A stretch of DNA of 31,169 nucleotides, taken from assembly GCA_964612065.1 (NCBI GenBank), contig CAZTCD010000048.1, positions 1-31,169 on the forward strand. The letters are read 5' to 3'. A program made the position numbers and the translations under genes. The notes under the pieces are model-generated. The model was not told the DNA's origin and ran no database searches. It was given only the letters and a program-made list of their open reading frames with translations. This DNA is from JAKFYM01 sp964612065 (GTDB taxonomy: Bacteria; Bdellovibrionota; UBA1018; CAIPTA01). This document shows, in pieces, positions 30,875 through 31,169 of the stretch (the first letter of the stretch is position 1; each line of letters opens with the position of its first letter).

Positions 30875-31169
30875 CTAGTTGCGCAGAGGACGAACCGTCA
30901 TCACGGTGCCGTGCAGGCGGGCGCCGAGACCATAGGCCTTTTCACCCATGAATCCGAGCTCGAAAGCCAGGCCTTTGCCGTGCTTCTTCACCGAGATGGC
31001 GGAGTTCACGCTATAGCCGCGCTTCACGAGGGTAACGCCGGCGCTCTTTCCCACGGAGAAAGAGCCGGTGAGATCCATCGGGCTGTGCACATAACCGAGG
31101 CCGCCCGAGGTGAACTTCATCGAGCGCACGATCGTGAAATCGAAGCCGATGCCGCCACCGATGATCCGC
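30875..31169 (-). CDS. Unknown glycine-rich protein, C-terminal part (runs off the window)
   Basis: The frame is open to the edge of the window, so at least 97 C-terminal residues are seen; a GTG at 31129 is unlikely to be the true start because protein-like sequence continues before it (IIGGGIGFDFTIVRSMKF). The visible part alternates short hydrophobic strands and Gly/Ser turns (GGLGYVHSPMDLTGSFSVGK; GYSVNSAISVKKHGKGLAFE; LGFMGEKAYGLGARLHGTVM), which suggests a beta-sandwich or barrel, perhaps exported. Not recognised. A strong terminator follows the stop. Confidence 0.7.
   Translation of the reverse strand, partial: RIIGGGIGFDFTIVRSMKFTSGGLGYVHSPMDLTGSFSVGKSAGVTLVKRGYSVNSAISVKKHGKGLAFELGFMGEKAYGLGARLHGTVMTVRPLRN

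Overview
The window is a gene-dense, GC-rich stretch of a Gram-negative chromosome. It carries LPS inner-core (KDO) synthesis genes, the Lpt export genes, sigma-54 and many proteins with signal peptides. The gene content and the style of the unknown secreted proteins suggest a Bdellovibrio-like bacterium (Bdellovibrionota). That placement is inference from gene content, not from a marker tree. Almost all genes sit in tight operons with 4-8 base stop/start overlaps. I saw no rRNA, tRNA, CRISPR array, prophage or insertion sequence.

Region by region. (1) 1-7430, plus strand: a heme operon, hemL - histidine kinase - response regulator - hemE - hemN - protoporphyrinogen oxidase - hemH, with a two-component system embedded between pathway genes. 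(2) 7427-9120, minus strand: two unknown proteins rich in Thr, Asn and Gln. The larger has a Gln-Thr repeat tract and an N-terminal signal peptide that is one frameshift away from the rest of the protein. (3) 9157-13377: a secreted DUF885 metallopeptidase-like protein, proC, a PDZ-like lipoprotein and a RimK-type ligase. (4) 13421-23310, minus strand: an envelope and sigma-54 block. In transcription order it reads kdsB - pyrG - small membrane protein - kdsA - secreted unknown - secreted unknown - kdsC - fused lptC/lptA - lptB - rpoN - hpf, ending at a clear intrinsic terminator. The kdsC-lpt-rpoN-hpf order matches the classical enterobacterial cluster. (5) 23418-24412: a small accessory island with a tiny minus-strand ORF ending in a strong terminator, and a divergent higB-higA toxin-antitoxin pair with a promoter/operator that implies an almost leaderless toxin message. 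(6) 24484-27854: a small Cys-containing secreted protein, a secreted subtilisin-like protease, the orphan C-terminus of an SGNH-type hydrolase, a two-zinc-ribbon protein and another small secreted protein. (7) 27969-30726, minus strand: an osmoprotectant (glycine betaine/choline type) ABC transporter in which the binding protein and permease are one polypeptide. (8) 30801-31169: terminator and C-terminal part of an unknown glycine-rich protein running off the window.

Functionally, region 1 makes heme from glutamate-1-semialdehyde onward (the hemA/B/C/D steps are not visible here). Region 4 makes CMP-KDO (kdsC, kdsA, kdsB; pyrG supplies CTP) and exports LPS (Lpt), and is linked to stationary-phase control (rpoN, hpf). 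The most interesting unexplained items are the frameshifted Gln-Thr-repeat secreted protein with an embedded G-quadruplex motif, the hidden SGNH remnant, the small ORF/terminator unit upstream of kdsB, the unknown genes translationally coupled to kdsA and pyrG, and the kinase/regulator pair inside the heme operon.
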